From the NCBI GenBank assembly GCA_016291005.1, contig JAEEVT010000010.1, forward strand, positions 1-34,763: DNA of 34,763 nucleotides, given 5' to 3'. Shown here one piece after another: positions 24,242 through 32,800 of this stretch (position 1 is the first letter of the stretch; each line of letters opens with the position of its first letter). The position numbers and the translations under genes are program-made. The DNA comes from Prevotella sp. GTDB taxonomy: Bacteria; Bacteroidota; Bacteroidia; Bacteroidales; Bacteroidaceae. The notes beneath the pieces are model-generated. The model saw only the letters and a program-made list of their open reading frames with translations. It had not been told where the DNA came from and made no database searches.

Positions 24242-25340
24242 TGAGGTATTATTGCACGCCTGTTGTGCGCCGTGTTCGTCGGCTATCGTCGAGTGGCTGC
24301 TAAAGCACGACGTGCGCCCCACCATATTCTATTATAACCCCAACATTTGGCCTTGCGAGGAATACAACATCCGCAAGGAGGAAAGCAAGCGCCACGCTGA
24401 GAGTCTTGGCATCCGCTGGATTGATGGCGACTACGACCACGAAGACTGGCGCCAGAGCGTCTGTGGACTTGAGGGAGAGCCAGAGCGTGGTCGTCGCTGC
24501 GAACAATGTTTCACGCTTCGACTGACAGCTGCTGCCCGTAAGGCGCAGGAGTTAGGCATTTGCTACTTTGCCACCACGCTGGCCTCCAGCCGTTGGAAGA
24601 GTCTCGACCAGATTACCCGCGCCGGTCTCGCTGCCGAACACGCCGTCAATACAGAGGGTCTGGCTCCCTCTGGTTCTGCGGCCGGCGGTTTTCCCGCCGG
24701 CGTCACCTTCTGGGCGCAGAACTGGCGTAAGGGTGGCCTGCAGGAGCGCCGCAACCAGCTGTTGAAGGAGTATGGGTTTTATAACCAGCAGTACTGCGGC
24801 TGCGAGTTTTCTGCCAACGGAATGGTATCGAAGACCGTGCTTCGTCAGCAGATGCGTGAGGCCAAGCACCAGCATGCAGCACAATTGCCAGCCTGGTCTG
24901 CAGAAATCTGCGAACATCTCTATAGCCGTCTGACGACCCATCAAACCATCATGGCCTACTGGCCTTTGCCCGACGAGGTGGATATCCGTCCGCTGCTCGA
25001 CCGCCTTGTTGCAGAGGGGCGCACCGTGCTGCTGCCAAGAGTCGTCGACGACACCACCATGCAGATGCACCGCTACACCTCGCCTGCCGACCTTACCGAG
25101 GGTGCTTTCCACATCATGGAGCCGACGGGTGTTCCCTTTAACCAGCTTGCCGAGATGACTGTCGCCCTCGTTCCTGGCGTCGCCTTCGATGCCGCTGGTC
25201 ATCGTCTTGGGCGTGGCCGTGGATACTACGACCGCTTCCTGGCTATCTGCCCCCATATATATAAGATAGGTGTCTGCTTTCCCTTCCAGCGCGTCGCCCT
25301 TGTCCCCACCGACCAGCACGATGTCGTCATGGATGAGTGA
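24201..25340 (+). CDS. fusion of epoxyqueuosine reductase QueH and 5-formyltetrahydrofolate cyclo-ligase
   Basis: Residues 1-204 match QueH (DUF208), which reduces epoxyqueuosine to queuosine in tRNA. Cys21, Cys22 and Cys25 are in HACCAPCSS, Cys100 and Cys103 in [11 protein letters not shown], and Cys199 and Cys201 in YCGCEFS. Residues 208-379 match 5-formyltetrahydrofolate cyclo-ligase: an N-terminal helix ([12 protein letters not shown]), [23 protein letters not shown] and the nucleotide motif [10 protein letters not shown] (337-346). The frame is uninterrupted. ATG 24201 is preferred to an in-frame GTG at 24156; both lie inside the upstream gene. Met208 (ATG 24822) sits exactly at the domain joint and could start a free cyclo-ligase. 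An extra Gly/Ala/Pro-rich loop interrupts QueH near residues 151-168. Confidence 0.9.
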   Translation: MQRKNVFGKPEDCNEVLLHACCAPCSSAIVEWLLKHDVRPTIFYYNPNIWPCEEYNIRKEESKRHAESLGIRWIDGDYDHEDWRQSVCGLEGEPERGRRCEQCFTLRLTAAARKAQELGICYFATTLASSRWKSLDQITRAGLAAEHAVNTEGLAPSGSAAGGFPAGVTFWAQNWRKGGLQERRNQLLKEYGFYNQQYCGCEFSANGMVSKTVLRQQMREAKHQHAAQLPAWSAEICEHLYSRLTTHQTIMAYWPLPDEVDIRPLLDRLVAEGRTVLLPRVVDDTTMQMHRYTSPADLTEGAFHIMEPTGVPFNQLAEMTVALVPGVAFDAAGHRLGRGRGYYDRFLAICPHIYKIGVCFPFQRVALVPTDQHDVVMDE

Positions 25341-25407
25341 GGTGAATTGATAATCCTTTGGCCTAAAGGCGCAAAGCTTTTCAAGAAACGATTAGAAAAA
25401 CGAAGTT

Positions 25408-26418
25408 ATGAGAGTACGTTATTCAGCAGCGGAAGACCGCTACCAAAACGGAATGAAGTATGAGCGCTGTGGCCGCTCGGGTGTGTTATTGCCTCAGGTT
25501 AGTCTGGGCTTTTGGCACAATTTCGGAAGTGTGGACCCCTATGAGCGTAGTCGTGAGATTACCCATTACGCCTTCGACCACGGCATCACCCACTTCGACT
25601 TAGCCAACAACTACGGCCCAGCCTACGGCTCTGCCGAGGAGACCATGGGGCGCCTGATGGACGACGACTTCCGGCCCTATCGCGACGAGTTGTTCATTTC
25701 CACCAAGGCAGGCTACGATATGTGGCCTGGCCCTTATGGTGAATGGGGTAGTCGCAAGTATCTCATGGCTTCGCTCGACCAGAGCCTGCGCCGCATGCAC
25801 CTCGATTACGTGGATCTTTTTTACAGTCACCGCTTCGACCCCGCGACGCCGATGGAAGAGACGCTGCAGGCACTTGTCGACATCGTGCGACAGGGCAAGG
25901 CACTCTATGTCGGACTGTCTAACTGGCCTTTGGAGGCTACACGCTTTGCCACCCAGTATCTGAAGGAGCACGACGTGCCCCTCCTCATCTATCAGGGACG
26001 CCTGAACATGCTTGACCGCAGGCCTATCGACGAGGGCATCCTCGAACTCTGTGCCGCTGAAGGCATTGGTTTCATTGCCTTCTCGCCCTTGGCACAGGGA
26101 CTGCTCACCGACCGCTACCTGAACTGCAAGCTGCAAGCACCAGCTTCCGATGGGAAAACCGTTGGTCACGTTGACGGCGTTCCTGCTGACAGTCGCATGG
26201 CAAAAGGGAAGTTCCTAAAGGAAGAGATGCTGACGCCCGACCTGCTGGTTACGCTCCGCCAGTACAATGACGACGCCCGCAGCCAGGGTCTCACCCTGTC
26301 GCAGCTGGCTCTTGCCTGGGTGCTCCGCCAGAAGGGTGTCACCTCCGTCCTCGTCGGAGCCAGTTCCCCCACCCAGTTAGCTCAAAATCTCGGGTGCCTC
26401 GCTCAGGTGTTCAGATGA
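25408..26418 (+). CDS. aldo/keto reductase, YghZ/Gpr-like
   Basis: A cytoplasmic NADPH-dependent aldo/keto reductase barrel of 336 residues. The catalytic tetrad is Asp64, Tyr69, Lys100 and His141 (THFDLANNYGP, ISTKAGYD, LFYSHRFDP). The N-terminus (MKYERCGRSGVLLPQVSLGFW) and the GPYGEWGSRKYL loop are typical of the E. coli YghZ (L-glyceraldehyde-3-phosphate reductase) group, also related to potassium-channel beta subunits. No signal peptide or Fe-S motif is present. It lies 67 bp after the QueH-FCL gene and 88 bp before a second, exported aldo/keto reductase that has its own promoter. The physiological substrate cannot be read from sequence. Confidence 0.93.
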   Translation: MRVRYSAAEDRYQNGMKYERCGRSGVLLPQVSLGFWHNFGSVDPYERSREITHYAFDHGITHFDLANNYGPAYGSAEETMGRLMDDDFRPYRDELFISTKAGYDMWPGPYGEWGSRKYLMASLDQSLRRMHLDYVDLFYSHRFDPATPMEETLQALVDIVRQGKALYVGLSNWPLEATRFATQYLKEHDVPLLIYQGRLNMLDRRPIDEGILELCAAEGIGFIAFSPLAQGLLTDRYLNCKLQAPASDGKTVGHVDGVPADSRMAKGKFLKEEMLTPDLLVTLRQYNDDARSQGLTLSQLALAWVLRQKGVTSVLVGASSPTQLAQNLGCLAQVFR

Positions 26419-26433
26419 TTTCCACCAGATTCA

Positions 26434-26465
26434 TTTGGTGGTATGGAAATAATTGCGTACATTTG
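26434..26465 (+). promoter_or_regulatory. promoter of the exported aldo/keto reductase gene
   Basis: TTTG (26434-26437), a 20-nt spacer and TAcaTTTG (26458-26465) match the Bacteroidetes consensus. A 6-bp inverted repeat (CCACCA / TGGTGG, 26422-26441) overlaps the upstream element and could be an operator. Confidence 0.75.
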
Positions 26466-26506
26466 CAAACGGTATTGAATAACAACAAAAACTAAAATGG
26501 AAGACT

Positions 26507-27904
26507 ATGGAAGACTTTTGTAAGAACAAGATAATTGAAGCGCCACACTCTGACCAGAGGTCAGCAAGTGTCAGTCGTCGCGAATTCCTGCGGCGGTTGG
26601 GTATGGGCGCTGGTGCAGCCCTGACGATGAGTGCGTTGGGACCGTTGCGTATGTTTGCTCAGGACGAGAAGCCAACGGCGAGCGTGCCGAACCGCATGAC
26701 CTATCGCGTTCAGCATGGCTCGGGCGAACAGATCTCGCTCTTGGGCTTTGGCATGATGCGTCTGCCTGATAATCAGGAAGAGGTGGACCAGTTGGTGGAC
26801 TATGCCATTGAGCACGGCGTGAACTACTTCGACACGGCGCCGATGTATATGGGTGGCAGGTCGGAGGTGCTGACGGGCAATTCGCTGTCGCGCTTTCCTC
26901 GTGACAAGTACTTCGTGGCAACGAAGATGTCGAACCAGCGGCAGAACCTATGGAGCTTTGACGACTCGAAGCGCATGTACGAACAGTCGTTCGAGCGGCT
27001 GAAAGTGGACCATATAGACTATTATCTCTTGCACAGCATCGGCGGTGGCGGCATGGACACGCTGAAAGGCCGTTTCTTGGACAACGGTCTGTTAGACTTC
27101 CTGCTGAAGGAGCGCGAGGCTGGGCGCATCAAGCACCTGGGATTCTCGTACCACGGCGACGTCAAGCCCTTCGACTTCCTGCTGGATCATCAGAACGAAT
27201 ACCATTGGGACTTCTGCCAGATACAGATGAACTTCCTGGACTGGCGCCATGCGTCGATGGGTAACGGTTGGCGAAAGGATGCCGACGCCGAGTACCTGTA
27301 CCAGAAATGTGAGAAGACCGGCGTGCAATGTGTCATTATGGAACCCCTGCGTGGTGGTGCCTTTGGCCGCATGGCTGAGGAGTTGGAAAACAAGCTGAAG
27401 GCCGTCCGTCCTGACGACAGCACGGCGCGTTGGGCATTCCGCTGGGTGGGTTCCTATCCGAACATCCTCACCACGCTGAGCGGCATGAACCGCATGGAAC
27501 ACTTGGTGGACAACGTGGCGACCTTCTCGCCATTAGAAATATGTACGGAGGCCGAGAACGCGCTGCTGGCTGAGATTGCCGACCAGATGTCGGGCTATCC
27601 CACCATTCCCTGTACGACCTGTGCCTACTGCATGCCGTGTCCCTACGGCGTTGACATTCCAGGCAACTTCGCCTACTACAACGACGCCGTCAACAACCAC
27701 GTGCTGCCGTTACCCGACAAGACGTCCCCAGACTATGCCACCAAGAAACAGCAGTTTGCCGACGGCCTGCGCCAGGCATTGCCTAAAGTGGAGTCGTGGG
27801 CCAGAAGCTGTACGGACTGCGAGGAATGTCTGGCCAAGTGTCCGCAGTCTATCCGCATCCCCAACCAGATGTCGCGCATTGTGGAACTGTTGAGGAAAGG
27901 ATAA
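26507..27904 (+). CDS. Tat-exported aldo/keto reductase with C-terminal ferredoxin domain
   Basis: A 465-residue protein. The N-terminus has a twin-arginine signal, SRREFLRRLG (Arg24-Arg25) followed by a hydrophobic stretch ending near MFAQ, so the folded cofactor-bearing enzyme should be exported. The barrel domain (about 62-350) keeps the tetrad motifs YFDTAPMYM, VATKMSNQ and YYLLHSIGG. Two Cys clusters follow: CxxCxxCxxxCP-like CTTCAYCMPCP (369-378) and CTDCEECLAKCP (435-446), fitting two [4Fe-4S] centres. This combination suggests electrons come from a membrane or ferredoxin-type donor rather than soluble NADPH. An ATG at 26496 opens an 8-codon frame that overlaps the start out of frame. 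Confidence 0.93.
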   Translation: MEDFCKNKIIEAPHSDQRSASVSRREFLRRLGMGAGAALTMSALGPLRMFAQDEKPTASVPNRMTYRVQHGSGEQISLLGFGMMRLPDNQEEVDQLVDYAIEHGVNYFDTAPMYMGGRSEVLTGNSLSRFPRDKYFVATKMSNQRQNLWSFDDSKRMYEQSFERLKVDHIDYYLLHSIGGGGMDTLKGRFLDNGLLDFLLKEREAGRIKHLGFSYHGDVKPFDFLLDHQNEYHWDFCQIQMNFLDWRHASMGNGWRKDADAEYLYQKCEKTGVQCVIMEPLRGGAFGRMAEELENKLKAVRPDDSTARWAFRWVGSYPNILTTLSGMNRMEHLVDNVATFSPLEICTEAENALLAEIADQMSGYPTIPCTTCAYCMPCPYGVDIPGNFAYYNDAVNNHVLPLPDKTSPDYATKKQQFADGLRQALPKVESWARSCTDCEECLAKCPQSIRIPNQMSRIVELLRKG

Positions 27905-27995
27905 AAATTTTAGGTGTCGATTAAACTTTAATGACAAGTAAGCGTCAGAGAAGTAAATTAAAAATTGAAAATTGAAAAATATAACTAACTTTTAT

Positions 27996-30980
27996 ATGGA
28001 CAGTAAACGCTTACTTCTCATTCTGCTGATGCCGCTGATGGCTGTTGTTGCCCTGGCACAGCGAAACATTACGGGACTTGTTGTTGAAGGTGATACGGAA
28101 GAGGGAGTACCTCAGACCACGGTAAAACTGCTGAAGCCGGACAGCACGCTGGCAAAAGGTGCGCTGACCGACTTGGAAGGTCGTTTTACGGTGAAGGCGC
28201 CGCAAAATGGAAAATACATCATCCAGGTGACGTGTGTAGGTTTTAAGCCGTACACCAAGGAGGTGACGGTGAGCGGCGACAAGGATGTGGCCTTAGGAAC
28301 CATCACTCTGAAGGCCGACGCCATTATGCTGAAAGGTGCCACGGTGACTGGCCATGCCGCCAAAGTGACGCTGAAAGCCGACACCTTTATATATAATGCT
28401 GCTGCTTTCCGTACGCCGGAAGGCTCTGTCGTTGAGGAACTGGTGAGGCGCCTGCCTGGTGCTGAAGTCAGCGACGACGGTACCGTGAAGATTAACGGTA
28501 AGCAGGTCAAGAAGATTCTGGTTGACGGTAAGGAATTCATGACGGGCGACACGAAGACTGCCATGAAGAACCTGCCTACGAACATCATCGACCGCATCAA
28601 GGCCTACGACCAGCAGAGCGACATGGCTCGTATTTCTGGTATCCAGGATGGTGAAGAGGAAACCGTACTCGACTTCGGCATCAAGGCCGGCATGAACAAG
28701 GGTATCATGGTGAACGCTGACTTGGGAGCTGGTACGAAGCACCGCTATGCAGGCCGTATCTTTGGTGGTGTGATGAAGGACGACTTCAAGGTGTTCCTGA
28801 TGACCAATGCTAACAACACCAATGACATGGGCTTCCCTGGTGGTGGTGGCGGTGGTCGTTTTGGCGGAGGCCGTCAGGGTTTGACCGCCATGAAGATGAC
28901 AGGTCTGAACCTGAACTACGAAAAGAAGGACAAGCTGACTATTGACGGTAGCGTGCGCTGGAACCACAGCGACGGCGACACTTTCTCGAAGAGTGCCACA
29001 CAGAGCTTCTTTAGCGGTCAGACGTCGTCGTATGGCAATAGCACGTCTCAGGACTTCTCACGTGCCAACCAGTGGAACGGTCAGATGCGCTTGGAGTGGC
29101 AGCCGGACTCGATGACGAATATCATGTTCCGTCCGAACTTCTCGTACAGCTCCAACGATGGCACAAACTGGGGTAGCAATGCAACGTTCGGTTCTGATCC
29201 ATACGAATACGCTGACGATCCGTTGCGCGACGTCGTCGAGATTGCCAAGAAGTATGGCATCGTCAAGAACTATAATATTAATGATGGTGTCAACTACAGC
29301 GACTCTAAGACGCTGCGTGGTATGTTGCAGTATAACCGCCGTCTGAGCCGGAATGGCCGTAACATTACCGTCCAGTTGAACGCCAACTGGGGTAAAGGCA
29401 CCTCTAAGTCGATGGCCAACAACTACATCTACATGTTTACAATGCCTGACACGACGATTACCAGTCTCTACGATGTGACACCGCAGGACAACTGGGGATA
29501 TTCGGCTCGTGTCAACTATAGTGAGCCGATTGCCGACCGTGTCTACTTGCAGTTCGGCTATCGCTATCAGTACAGCTATTCCAAGAGCGACCGCAAGACC
29601 TATAGCCTCTACGGCGTTGACTACTCCGGTATCGAACCCCTCTATCGCAACTTCGACGTCTATCTGAATCCGCTCCCCAATCCGCTGGACTTCTATGAGG
29701 ACAAGTCGTTGAGCAGCTACTCGAACTATAAGAACTACACCCATACCGCTGAGGTAATGCTGCGCGTCGTCCGTCCGTCGTATAACCTGAATGTTGGTTT
29801 CCAGGTGATTCCCCAGAAGTCGCACTACGTTCAGGACATCAAAAAGTTGAATAAAATAACCAATGAAACGGAGCTTCTGCGTGCTGATACGACCCGCACC
29901 GTGACAAACTTCTCGCCGACCGTTGACTTCCGTTGGAAGAAGTCGCAGACAGGACAGTTACGATTGACATATCGCGCCAACACCCAACAGCCGTCGTTGA
30001 CCGACCTCTTAGATGTCTATGACGACAGAAACCCCCTGCGTATCACAACGGGTAACCCAGGTTTGAAGCCTTCGTTCACGCAGAATGTCAACCTTAACTA
30101 CAACGACTACTTCACGAATCATCAGCGTGCCGTTATGGTGTTTGCCAGCTTCTCGACGACCAGCAATTCCGTTTCGAGAAAGACTACCTATAACACCGAG
30201 ACCGGTGGAACGATTACCCGTCCTGAGAACATCGATGGCAACTGGAACGGCAACTTGGGATTCATGTTCAATACAGCAGTCGACTCAGCAGCATTCTTTA
30301 ATGTTAACACCTTCACGAACCTGAGCTACAACCATAACGTAGGCTTTGTCAGCGTCAATAACCTTGAAGATTCGCAGAAGAGTGTCACCAAGGCTCTTGG
30401 TATTGGTGAGCGCCTGTCAGCCAGCTATCGTAACGAGTGGTTTGAGTTCGAACTTAGCGGTTCGCTGAACTATACCTATCGTCGCAGCGAGCTTCAGTCC
30501 AACAACAACCTCGACACCTGGCAGTTCTCTTATGGCGCTATGACGGGTGTTACCGCTCCTTGGGGAACGCAGCTTACTACGAACTTGACCATGCAGAGCC
30601 GTCGCGGATATAGCGATGAGTCGATGAACACCAACGAACTCATTTGGAATGCCCAGTTGTCGCAGTCGTTCCTGAAGGGTAATGCGCTGACCGTCTCGCT
30701 GCAGTTCTACGACATCCTGCACGAACAGTCGACCGTAAGTAGCATCCTCAACGCCATGCAGCGCAGCGATACCGAGTATAACGCTATTACAAGCTATGCC
30801 ATGCTGCACGTCATCTATCGTCTGAACATCTTTGGTGGTGGCTTCGGCGGTCGTGGTGGCCGTGGCGGCCGTGGACAGGGTGGCCCTGGTGGCTTCGGCG
30901 GTGGTCGCGGAGGTCGTGGCGGTCGTGGTGGCGGCTTTGGTGGCGGCGGCTTCGGCGGCGGACGCCCACCGAGAATGTAA
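27996..30980 (+). CDS. outer-membrane beta-barrel receptor-like protein with Gly/Arg-rich tail
   Basis: A 994-residue outer-membrane protein of the TonB-receptor-like barrel group. ATG 27996 starts a normal signal peptide (MDSKRLLLILLMPL... ending VALAQ); the in-frame TTG 24 bases earlier is less likely. A carboxypeptidase-regulatory-like domain follows (about 22-105; ITGLVVEGDTEEGVPQTTVKL). Next is a plug-like region (LVRRLPGAEVSDDGTVKING, KKILVDGKEF), then a long barrel. No TonB box is obvious and no SusD partner is adjacent. Two Gly-rich stretches stand out: GFPGGGGGGRFGGGRQG (about 280-296), and a ~50-residue tail of GG/RGG repeats after the last barrel strand, ending PPRM instead of an aromatic residue. 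Confidence 0.88.
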   Translation: MDSKRLLLILLMPLMAVVALAQRNITGLVVEGDTEEGVPQTTVKLLKPDSTLAKGALTDLEGRFTVKAPQNGKYIIQVTCVGFKPYTKEVTVSGDKDVALGTITLKADAIMLKGATVTGHAAKVTLKADTFIYNAAAFRTPEGSVVEELVRRLPGAEVSDDGTVKINGKQVKKILVDGKEFMTGDTKTAMKNLPTNIIDRIKAYDQQSDMARISGIQDGEEETVLDFGIKAGMNKGIMVNADLGAGTKHRYAGRIFGGVMKDDFKVFLMTNANNTNDMGFPGGGGGGRFGGGRQGLTAMKMTGLNLNYEKKDKLTIDGSVRWNHSDGDTFSKSATQSFFSGQTSSYGNSTSQDFSRANQWNGQMRLEWQPDSMTNIMFRPNFSYSSNDGTNWGSNATFGSDPYEYADDPLRDVVEIAKKYGIVKNYNINDGVNYSDSKTLRGMLQYNRRLSRNGRNITVQLNANWGKGTSKSMANNYIYMFTMPDTTITSLYDVTPQDNWGYSARVNYSEPIADRVYLQFGYRYQYSYSKSDRKTYSLYGVDYSGIEPLYRNFDVYLNPLPNPLDFYEDKSLSSYSNYKNYTHTAEVMLRVVRPSYNLNVGFQVIPQKSHYVQDIKKLNKITNETELLRADTTRTVTNFSPTVDFRWKKSQTGQLRLTYRANTQQPSLTDLLDVYDDRNPLRITTGNPGLKPSFTQNVNLNYNDYFTNHQRAVMVFASFSTTSNSVSRKTTYNTETGGTITRPENIDGNWNGNLGFMFNTAVDSAAFFNVNTFTNLSYNHNVGFVSVNNLEDSQKSVTKALGIGERLSASYRNEWFEFELSGSLNYTYRRSELQSNNNLDTWQFSYGAMTGVTAPWGTQLTTNLTMQSRRGYSDESMNTNELIWNAQLSQSFLKGNALTVSLQFYDILHEQSTVSSILNAMQRSDTEYNAITSYAMLHVIYRLNIFGGGFGGRGGRGGRGQGGPGGFGGGRGGRGGRGGGFGGGGFGGGRPPRM

Positions 30981-31011
30981 GGTGAATAATAAGAAGTAAA
31001 AAGGTAAAAAA

Positions 31012-31056
31012 GCTACCGCACTCTGATTATCAGAAGTGCGGTAGCATTGTTTTTTA
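31012..31056 (+). terminator. intrinsic terminator of the barrel gene
   Basis: An 11-bp stem (31012-31022 with 31035-31045) extended by an inner 5-bp CTGAT/ATCAG stem with one bulged A is followed by ATTG and T6. It ends the outer-membrane barrel transcript. Confidence 0.85.
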
Positions 31057-31128
31057 AATGGACTACCAGAAGTGCGGTAGCATTGTTTTTTAAATGGACT
31101 ACCAGAATTGTGGTAGTTTACCTTTTTG
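31031..31128. repeat. tandem duplication of a terminator arm, 36-bp unit
   Basis: Two perfect 36-bp units (31031-31066 and 31067-31102) each contain the terminator right arm plus its T-run. A diverged third unit starts at 31103, where ACTACCA/TGGTAGT (31098-31104 with 31111-31117) forms another hairpin. The last unit reaches the stop codon of the convergent DUF5606 gene. There are no spacers, so this is not a CRISPR array. Confidence 0.85.
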
Positions 31129-31609
31129 ACTTTTTATCTTCTTCTTTTCTGTCGTCTATGTTTTTACTTTCTTCTTTTCTGTCGTCGATGTTGTCGCCCT
31201 CGGTGGGAGCAAGCTCTTCCTCAAAGTTGGTGAGGCCGGCATTCACCAGGATGTTATACCACTGGATGAGCTTCTTGATGTGGCTGTTCTGAACGCGCTC
31301 CTGATCCCAGTCGGGAAGGATCTTCGAGAAATACTCGTGTAACTCCTTGGGTGAGGCCTTGCGGAAGTCAACGCTCGACACCTTTCCGCCTTCCAAGTCG
31401 CGCATTGAGGCCAACACCTTCATCAGGGGAACGTCGTCCGTTTCGGTGAACATGGCGATGTCGGCCAGAGACGTGATACGGTCTGTTCCGAAAGCGGGGA
31501 TACGCTTATGGGTGTCGTCGAGAGCCTCAACTATCAGGCTGTTCTTGGCGTGAGATACTAATTTGTAGAGTCCGGGCTTGCCGGCGATGGCTAAAACGGT
31601 TTCTTTCAT
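31118..31609 (-). CDS. DUF5606-family protein
   Basis: A cytoplasmic protein of 163 residues when started at ATG 31609 (MKETVLAIAGKPGLYKLVSH); the longer frame would begin upstream inside the promoter. The body matches what I recall of the Bacteroidetes DUF5606 family: an SH3-like N-terminal part (GKPGLYKLV, ALDDTHKRIPAF) and a helical part (PLMKVLASMRDLEG, PKELHEYFSKILPDWDQERV). The function is unknown to me. The last ~25 residues are a low-complexity acidic/basic tail in which NIDDRKEE occurs twice, from a tandem duplication of about 33 bp near 31135-31190. It is convergent with the barrel gene and divergent from the lipoprotein gene. Confidence 0.88.
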   Translation of the reverse strand: MKETVLAIAGKPGLYKLVSHAKNSLIVEALDDTHKRIPAFGTDRITSLADIAMFTETDDVPLMKVLASMRDLEGGKVSSVDFRKASPKELHEYFSKILPDWDQERVQNSHIKKLIQWYNILVNAGLTNFEEELAPTEGDNIDDRKEESKNIDDRKEEDKKSKR

Positions 31610-31643
31610 ACTGTTTGTTTCCTTTTTATTGGTTTTTGCGGCG

Positions 31644-31675
31644 CAAAGGTACGAATAAGCGAGCAAAATACCAAA
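31644..31675 (-). promoter_or_regulatory. promoter of the DUF5606 gene
   Basis: On the minus strand CAAA-complement TTTG (31675-31672), a 20-nt spacer and TAccTTTG (31651-31644) match the consensus. A 16-bp part of it is repeated exactly at 31721-31736, where the -7 box is damaged to TAccTTTT. Confidence 0.75.
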
Positions 31676-31700
31676 TTTATTTGTGCATTTTCAAGCGTGA

Positions 31701-31728
31701 GTACCTTCTCGACAAGTCGAAAAGGTAC
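31701..31728. repeat. 28-bp palindrome in a divergent intergenic region
   Basis: GTACCTTnTCGACnnGTCGAnAAGGTAC reads the same on both strands apart from two symmetric mismatches. It lies between the divergent DUF5606 and lipoprotein promoters, about 50-75 bp upstream of each -33 element. It may be an operator for a dimeric regulator or a remnant of promoter duplication. Confidence 0.6.
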
Positions 31729-31776
31729 GAATAAGCAAGTTAAAACTAAAAAATATATTGATTTTTCCCGTAATCC

Positions 31777-31807
31777 ATTGTTCTTTGCCAAATATTTCTT
31801 ATATTTG
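31777..31807 (+). promoter_or_regulatory. promoter of the FimB/Mfa2-like lipoprotein gene
   Basis: ATTG (31777-31780), a 19-nt spacer and TAtaTTTG (31800-31807) match the Bacteroidetes pattern with one deviation at the upstream element. The leader before ATG 31836 is about 20 nt. Confidence 0.65.
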
Positions 31808-31835
31808 CAACGATAAATAATAAAACCTGGTGTCT

Positions 31836-32723
31836 ATGAGAAACGTTTCGTTGTTATGCCTGTTCGTATTAAGCCTTTTGCTGACGGGCTGTGAGAAGAG
31901 TATTGTCGGCGAACAGTCCGAGGAGTCGGCATTAGAGGGTAATGTGCTGCTCAGACTTTCCATCTATGAACAGGGACCGTTTGGCACCCGTGCTGTCCAG
32001 GACATTGGGCAGTGGTGCAGCCGTGTGAACGTGGCCTTCTTCCAGGATGGCACGAAGGTGAAGTCGGCCAGTCAGGAGAGTAGCTTCTCATCGTTCGGCA
32101 CCGTGCCCGTGTCTATCGCCGCTGGCACTTATGAGGTGGTCGTCGTAGCCCACAACTGCGACGGGTCGGCCGCCATCACCAACGAAGAGACGGTAACCTT
32201 CCCCAGCAACCTGGTGACGGACACCTTCTATTATTATGGTACGCTGACGGTAAGCGACCAACAAGCGTCCTACGACCTGGAGCTGCAGCGTTGTGTGGCG
32301 ATGTTCCGTCTGAAGATAGCCGACGCCATTCCTGACGACGCAGTCAAGATCCGCTTCTACTATACGGGCGGTTCGTCAACCTTCAGCCCAAAGAAAGGCG
32401 TTGGCTGCGTGAACTCGCGCCAGACTGTCATGATGCCCCTGAGTCCCAGCCAGAAAGTCTATGAGGTGTACACCCTGCCGCGTGCAGACTCAGAGACGCT
32501 GAAGATGACCATCACCTGTTACAATGCCGACAATGATGTGCAGGCAGAAAAAGAGTTGACCGACGTGCCCATCACGACCAACAAGATTACATCCTATACC
32601 TGTACGATGTTCGGCGGTACTGCCGAACCAGGCAGCGACGACCCTGGTTCAGGCAACGAGACGTCAAGCGGTTTACGCCTCTCGCTCAACGGAGAGTGGG
32701 GTGGCACCATCAGCGTAAACTAA
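31836..32723 (+). CDS. FimB/Mfa2-family-like lipoprotein, possibly truncated
   Basis: A surface or periplasmic lipoprotein of 295 residues. MRNVSLLCLFVLSLLLTGC gives a lipobox with Cys19; the in-frame GTG two codons earlier is less likely. Two beta-sandwich-like halves follow, with motifs typical of FimB/Mfa2 fimbrial anchor proteins (RLSIYEQ, AGTYEVVVVAHNCD, KIRFYYTGGSSTFSPKKG, YTLPRADSETLKMTI, ITSYTCTMFGG). A Gly/Ser/Asp linker near residues 265-280 leads to a short strand ending GGTISVN. In the same frame after the TAA, 26 more codons read like a beta-strand (NEKTVTVTPVFATGF) before another TAA at 32802, so the stop may be a recent nonsense mutation. No major fimbrillin gene is adjacent. 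Confidence 0.8.
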   Translation: MRNVSLLCLFVLSLLLTGCEKSIVGEQSEESALEGNVLLRLSIYEQGPFGTRAVQDIGQWCSRVNVAFFQDGTKVKSASQESSFSSFGTVPVSIAAGTYEVVVVAHNCDGSAAITNEETVTFPSNLVTDTFYYYGTLTVSDQQASYDLELQRCVAMFRLKIADAIPDDAVKIRFYYTGGSSTFSPKKGVGCVNSRQTVMMPLSPSQKVYEVYTLPRADSETLKMTITCYNADNDVQAEKELTDVPITTNKITSYTCTMFGGTAEPGSDDPGSGNETSSGLRLSLNGEWGGTISVN

Positions 32724-32776
32724 TCGTTCATTTTCGGAATCCATATCAATTCCAACGAGAAAACGGTCACGGTCAC

Positions 32777-32800
32777 ACCTGTCTTTGCAACAGGTTTTTG
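32777..32800 (+). terminator. terminator-like hairpin after the lipoprotein gene
   Basis: ACCTGT (32777-32782) pairs with ACAGGT (32790-32795) around a 7-nt loop, followed by TTTTG. It ends 8 bp before the next start codon. Confidence 0.5.

Noticed and set aside
26496..26522. Eight-codon ORF (MEDYGRLL) overlapping the start of the exported aldo/keto reductase
   Set aside because: It arises from a small duplicated ATGGAAGACT stretch; there is no sign that it is a regulatory leader peptide.
31031..31128. CRISPR-like regular repeats
   Set aside because: The 36-bp units abut directly with no spacers and contain a terminator arm; no cas gene is present.
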